Shown: positions 61,061 to 64,000 of the stretch, one piece after another
How the letters are laid out: each line of letters opens with the position of its first letter
Numbering within the stretch: position 1 is the stretch's first letter
Assembly (NCBI GenBank): GCA_904387375.1
Contig: CAJFLE010000003.1
Location: 1 to 64,000 of the forward strand
From: Candidatus Protoclostridium gallicola
GTDB taxonomy: Bacteria > Bacillota > Clostridia > Christensenellales > Pumilibacteraceae
Direction: 5' to 3'
Length of the DNA: 64,000 bases
Program-made: the position numbers and the translations under genes
The notes under the pieces: generated by a model
Database searches by the model: none
The model's input: the letters and a program-made list of their open reading frames with translations, nothing else
What the model was told of the DNA's origin: nothing

Positions 61061-61729
61061 TTAACGGCGGATATACACGGGCGTGCCCGCCTCGGCGAGT
61101 TTCAGCCCCGCGGCGGCGACGGCTTTGAGGTCGATGCCCGGCATGAAATGCGTCGCGTATACGTCCGCGCCCGTAAGTTTTTTCAGCTTAGCGCCGTCGG
61201 CCGGGGTCATGTGCGGTTTTCCGAAACCGGCGCAGTCGGCGAACACGACGTCCGCGCCCTCGCACACTTCCGGCAGGCGATCGAACCACGCGGTGTCGGC
61301 CGTGTATACGAAAACGCCGCTTTTGTCCGCCGCTCGCACGCCGTAACACTCGGGCGAATGCTCTGTGCGGAAAAAGGAAAATTCGGTGCCGCCGATACGG
61401 AAATCCAGCCCCTGCGCGAGGACGCGCACGTCGAAATTGCGGCGGTTTTTCAGCAGGCTGAACCGCTCCGACGGCGAGCTGGGCGAATATATCGTCCGCG
61501 TGCCGGGAAAGTGCGCGAGCGCAAGCGCGTCGGCGCAGTGGTCGTAATGCAGGTGCGTGATCACGAACGCGCTCACGGCGGAGATATCTATGTGATTCGT
61601 CAGCCCTATGAGCGCGCCGGAACCGAGGTCGAGCACGACGTCGGCGCCGTCGGAGGAAACGAGATAACAGCTTGTCGCCTGCGACGGCATAGGATACGAG
61701 CCGCGCACGCCTATCGGAAGAATTTTCAT
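61061..61729 (-). CDS. Metallo-beta-lactamase-fold hydrolase
   Basis: 222 aa. The metal-binding motif is HLHYDHCAD (His59, His61, Asp63, His64), with later TADTAW and a C-terminal ATHFMPG His. The start MKILPIGVRGSYPMPSQATS resembles the PhnP/RNase Z/3',5'-cyclic phosphodiesterase-like group. Many such proteins act on cyclic or phosphodiester substrates; no specific substrate can be assigned. GGAG lies before the ATG. Confidence 0.85.
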   Translation of the reverse strand: MKILPIGVRGSYPMPSQATSCYLVSSDGADVVLDLGSGALIGLTNHIDISAVSAFVITHLHYDHCADALALAHFPGTRTIYSPSSPSERFSLLKNRRNFDVRVLAQGLDFRIGGTEFSFFRTEHSPECYGVRAADKSGVFVYTADTAWFDRLPEVCEGADVVFADCAGFGKPHMTPADGAKLKKLTGADVYATHFMPGIDLKAVAAAGLKLAEAGTPVYIRR

Positions 61730-61809
61730 ACTGCTCCTTATATCATATCGTTAAGGTTATGTCAATACTTTTTGATAAAATTTTTACAAAAAAATTTTCG
61801 AAAAAGGTA

Positions 61810-61838
61810 TTGATTAGTAACGCGATATGGGTTATAAT
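61810..61838 (+). promoter_or_regulatory. Promoter of the 6S-like RNA
   Basis: TTGATT (61810-61815), a 17-base spacer and TATAAT (61833-61838). Start expected near 61845. Confidence 0.85.
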
Positions 61839-61844
61839 ACATAT

Positions 61845-62040
61845 ACAAGATACAAAGCCTGCGGTGCTCGTCAACTGTCGGATATTTAACCTCAAATCGT
61901 AAAAGGGCTCATGGCTTGTTCTCGTACATTATGTCAGGCCTCAGAAATTTGACTCGAAAATACAAGCTACGGCTTCGGTCAGCAGTGGAAGACAGACGGT
62001 GCGGACGGCCTGCCCACCTGCCTATGGCGGGTTAATTATG
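61845..62040 (+). ncRNA. Candidate 6S (SsrS-like) regulatory RNA
   Basis: No convincing protein is encoded between a near-consensus promoter and a strong terminator. The segment folds as one long irregular rod: AGCCTGC (61856-61862) with GCGGGTT (62027-62033), GGTG (61863-61866) with CACC (62015-62018), CTGTC (61875-61879) with GACAG (61991-61995) and GCTTGT (61914-61919) with ACAAGC (61962-61967), leaving a large central bubble. Length (about 190) and shape match 6S RNA, which traps sigma-A RNA polymerase in its bubble. The assignment is by fold only. Confidence 0.55.
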
Positions 62041-62075
62041 GCAGCACAACGGCTCTCGCGGGGTTTCTTTTTGCG

Positions 62076-62104
62076 GCGCCTTTCCTTCGGGAAGGGCGCT
62101 TTTT
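62076..62104 (+). terminator. Terminator of the 6S-like RNA
   Basis: GCGCCTTTCC, tetraloop TTCG, GGAAGGGCGC, then T5. A textbook intrinsic terminator. Confidence 0.92.
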
Positions 62105-62120
62105 CTGTGAGAAAAACCGA

Positions 62121-62153
62121 AAACGAGGAAATATGCGGCACGTTTCCTCGTTT
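62121..62153 (-). terminator. Terminator of the alcohol dehydrogenase gene
   Basis: AAACGAGGAAA and TTTCCTCGTTT arms around an 11-base loop; on the minus strand a T-rich run follows. Confidence 0.8.
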
Positions 62154-62234
62154 CCAATCGTTATTATTCGGACCAATGCGGTTTACGGCAAATCCGAGGC
62201 TTTGAATATGTTTTATTACGCTTTGTTCTCAATC

Positions 62235-63407
62235 TCAGCGGTATGCCTTTTCAAACACGCCGGCGCAGTCTTTGTCGTTCATCTCGCAGGGGTTGGCGAG
62301 GAACAGTCCTCCCATCGTTTCGCGCGCGTTGACGGCGAGCGTCATGCACTCGTCTTTTTGAATGCCGTAGTCGCTCATTTTCAGATTATCCACGCCGCAC
62401 GCCTTCTGCAAGGCAATGAGGGCCGTGAGGAAATCTTCGGGTTTATCCGCTTCGGGCATGCCCATTGCGCGCGCCATTTTGATAAACTGCCCGTCGCAGG
62501 CGTGCTTTTCGATAAAGTAGCGGGCAAATTCGACGGAGATCATGATCAGGCCGGCGCCGTGCGGCAGGTTATGGTGATAGGCGCTCATCGCGTGTTCCAT
62601 GGAGTGCTGCGCCGTGGTGGAGGTCAGCTGCATGGTGATGCCCGCGACGGTGGAAGCGTATGCGACGTGCTCGCGCGCCTCGATGTCGTTCCCGTCCTTT
62701 ACGGCGCGGGGCAGATATTCTGCTATATTTTCGATTGCGGAGAGCGCGATCGCCTCGCTCAGCACGTTTACGCCGCGGCTCATCATGACTTCGGTGTTGT
62801 GGAAGAGCGCGTCAAAGCCCTGATATGCCGTGTACCTGGGCGGCACCGTCTTCATAAGTTCGGGATCGACGACGGAGAGTACCGGTACGAGGCACTCCGC
62901 GCCGAAGCCGATTTTTTCCTTCGTTTCGAGGTTGGAAATGACTCCCCAGCAGTTTATCTCCGAGCCCGTGCCCGACGAAGTGGGAATTGTCACAATGGGC
63001 AGCCCCTTGTTTGCGAGCGGCCTGCCCTTGCCCGTGCCGCCGTTTACATAGTCCCATAAATCGCCGTTGTTGGTCGCCATCGCCGCGATTGCCTTCGAGG
63101 AGTCAAGCACAGCCCCGCCGCCGAGCGCGAGGATAAAGTCGCACCCGTTTTCGCGCGCGAACGCCGCGCCTTCCATAATTACCTCTTTTACGGGGTTTTC
63201 CATGATTTTGTCGAACACGGCGTATTCCGCGCCCGCTTTCGCAAGCTGTTCTTTGACCTTTTCAAGCGAGCCGTTGACTTTGGTCGATTTGCCGCACGAG
63301 ATGAGCAGCATTGCCTTTTTGCCGGGCAGCGCCTGCTGCGAAAGCGTATCCAGCTTGCCGCTGCCGAACACTATGCGCGTGGGGTTATAAAAGTCGAAAG
63401 TTACCAT
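62235..63407 (-). CDS. Iron-containing alcohol dehydrogenase
   Basis: 390 aa, full length. The N-terminal dinucleotide domain has LGGGAVLDSSKAIAAMATN, and the middle IPTSSGTGSEINCWGVISN. The metal site includes DALFHNTE, then EHAMSAYHHNLPHGAG with the His ligands. It reduces aldehydes to alcohols with NAD(P)H and resembles the clostridial butanol dehydrogenase group (BdhA/YqhD-like). AGGAGAGAAT lies before the ATG. A very strong promoter suggests high expression; base use is slightly less GC-rich than in the neighbours. Confidence 0.93.
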   Translation of the reverse strand: MVTFDFYNPTRIVFGSGKLDTLSQQALPGKKAMLLISCGKSTKVNGSLEKVKEQLAKAGAEYAVFDKIMENPVKEVIMEGAAFARENGCDFILALGGGAVLDSSKAIAAMATNNGDLWDYVNGGTGKGRPLANKGLPIVTIPTSSGTGSEINCWGVISNLETKEKIGFGAECLVPVLSVVDPELMKTVPPRYTAYQGFDALFHNTEVMMSRGVNVLSEAIALSAIENIAEYLPRAVKDGNDIEAREHVAYASTVAGITMQLTSTTAQHSMEHAMSAYHHNLPHGAGLIMISVEFARYFIEKHACDGQFIKMARAMGMPEADKPEDFLTALIALQKACGVDNLKMSDYGIQKDECMTLAVNARETMGGLFLANPCEMNDKDCAGVFEKAYR

Positions 63408-63442
63408 GATATTCTCTCCTTTATTTCGGTTTTTTCAACCCT

Positions 63443-63471
63443 ATTATAAAAGCGCGCATGAAATATGTCAA
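63443..63471 (-). promoter_or_regulatory. Promoter of the alcohol dehydrogenase gene
   Basis: Minus strand TTGACA (63471-63466), a 17-base spacer and TATAAT (63448-63443), a perfect consensus. A TATATGTATT stretch and a GAAAC repeat upstream may hold a regulator site. Confidence 0.88.
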
Positions 63472-63535
63472 ATACATATATGGAATGAAGTTTCATAGTT
63501 TCAGGCTATTGTTTCGCGCAACATGCAGGCAGCAT

Positions 63536-63565
63536 AAAACTCCGCCCGGACGCGGACGGAGTTTT
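63536..63565 (-). terminator. Terminator of dapL
   Basis: AAAACTCCG and CGGAGTTTT arms with an internal TCCGC/GCGGA alternative; it lies directly after the dapL stop. Confidence 0.8.
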
Positions 63566-63582
63566 GTATGTTTATGATTTAA

Positions 63583-64000
63583 TTACAGCACTTTCTTTAT
63601 GCGCTCTATCGCTTCTTTTGTCTTTTCGTAGGTATTGAACGCGGTCAGGCGGAAGTAGCCTTCCCCGTTCTTGCCGAAGCCGGAGCCGGGCGTGCCGACG
63701 ACGTTGGCGCCTTCGAGCAGGCGATCGAAGAAGTCCCAGCTGTCCGTGCCGCATTTGAGCCATATATACGGCGAGTTGACGCCGCCGGTATGGTACACGC
63801 CCATTTCGGTGAGCGCGTCGGAGATGAGTTTCGCGTTCTTCTGATACGCGGCGATATTCTCGCGGCACTGGCGTATGCCCTCGTCGGAGTATGCGGCTTC
63901 CGCCATGCGCTGCTGAATGTAGCTCGTGCCGTTGAACTTCGTGGACTGGCGGCGCGCCCACATTTTCGCGAGCTTGCCGCCGAGGAGCTCGTCGGGCACC
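63583..64000 (-). CDS. dapL: LL-diaminopimelate aminotransferase, C-terminal part
   Basis: The gene runs off the window edge; 138 or more C-terminal residues are visible. The end GTPGSGFGKNGEGYFRLTAF followed by ETKEAIERIKK-like sequence is characteristic of DapL, as are FNGTSYIQQRMAEAAYS and SPYIWLKCGTDSWDFFDRLL. The enzyme makes LL-diaminopimelate directly from tetrahydrodipicolinate for lysine and peptidoglycan. The PLP Lys lies beyond the window. Confidence is slightly reduced because only about a third is seen. Confidence 0.87.
   Translation of the reverse strand, partial: VPDELLGGKLAKMWARRQSTKFNGTSYIQQRMAEAAYSDEGIRQCRENIAAYQKNAKLISDALTEMGVYHTGGVNSPYIWLKCGTDSWDFFDRLLEGANVVGTPGSGFGKNGEGYFRLTAFNTYEKTKEAIERIKKVL

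Noticed and set aside
61999..62205. Possible 68-aa protein over the 6S-like RNA and its terminator
   Set aside because: It would read through a strong intrinsic terminator and has no ribosome site.
1..64000. CRISPR arrays, tRNA or rRNA genes, transposases, integrases
   Set aside because: I looked for regularly spaced direct repeats, cloverleaf ends with CCA, and recombinase motifs and saw none. The regular repeats found are protein-domain repeats inside lipoproteins and GH3 genes.

Overview
The window reads as chromosome of a GC-rich, Gram-positive-type (monoderm) Clostridia bacterium, plausibly an uncultured gut or rumen lineage. That is inference from gene content: SepF, RNase J, PlsX, a class 1B dihydroorotate dehydrogenase pair (PyrD/PyrK), an NfnAB-like ferredoxin:NADP oxidoreductase pair, an LL-diaminopimelate aminotransferase, lipobox lipoproteins, and strong AGGAGG ribosome sites with some TTG starts. 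No rRNA, tRNA, CRISPR array, transposase or phage gene was recognised. Almost all genes lie on the minus strand; the exceptions are rqcH and its neighbour (156-2433), two small regulator/peptide loci near 8.2 and 21.8-22.6 kb, and a candidate 6S-like RNA at 61.85 kb.

Layout: 0-2.5 kb, rqcH (ribosome quality control) and a DUF308-like membrane protein. 2.5-8.6 kb, a lipoprotein plus domain-permuted GH3 glycosidase operon facing a small XRE repressor whose palindromic operator fills the spacer of the operon promoter. 8.6-21.6 kb, housekeeping genes: a heterodimeric ABC exporter, tetR-plsC-plsX, a DUF368 undecaprenyl-phosphate translocase, an AEC transporter, a trhP/trmR tRNA wobble-modification pair, RNase J and a nucleotidyltransferase. 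21.8-22.7 kb, an AT-rich XRE locus with paired operators. 22.7-38.1 kb, the main accessory region: response regulator, histidine kinase, lipoprotein, two giant membrane-anchored GH3 enzymes and a second lipoprotein, all in one direction. 38.2-44 kb, small membrane and lipoproteins, Tex, a leucine-rich-repeat surface protein and an aldo/keto reductase. 44-52.1 kb, one tightly overlapping operon yggS-sepF-lspA-rluD-pyrB-pyrC-pyrF-pyrK-pyrD-pyrE plus a membrane protein. 52.2-57.6 kb, a second response regulator-histidine kinase-GH3 module, paralogous to the first. 58-64 kb, NfnAB, a metallo-beta-lactamase-fold hydrolase, the 6S-like RNA, an iron alcohol dehydrogenase and the end of dapL.

The most interesting content is a repeated surface-glycosidase system. 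Four GH3 enzymes share a reversed domain order (sandwich domain, Fn3-like domain, then catalytic barrel) and are held to the membrane by N-terminal and further transmembrane segments. Three lipoproteins carry Ig-like repeats and a recurring beta-sandwich, probably carbohydrate-binding, module ending in a (M/L/F)PN(I/L)DY motif. Two of the three loci sit directly behind a LytTR response regulator and a GHKL (AgrC-type) histidine kinase; the third is behind an XRE repressor. The promoter of the larger two-component operon contains a run of nine G residues between its -35 and -10 boxes, which suggests ON/OFF or graded phase variation of the module. A roughly 100-bp palindromic repeat occurs at both ends of the region (about 51-154 and 57641-57749), in opposite orientation and circularly permuted; one copy supplies the ribosome site of rqcH.
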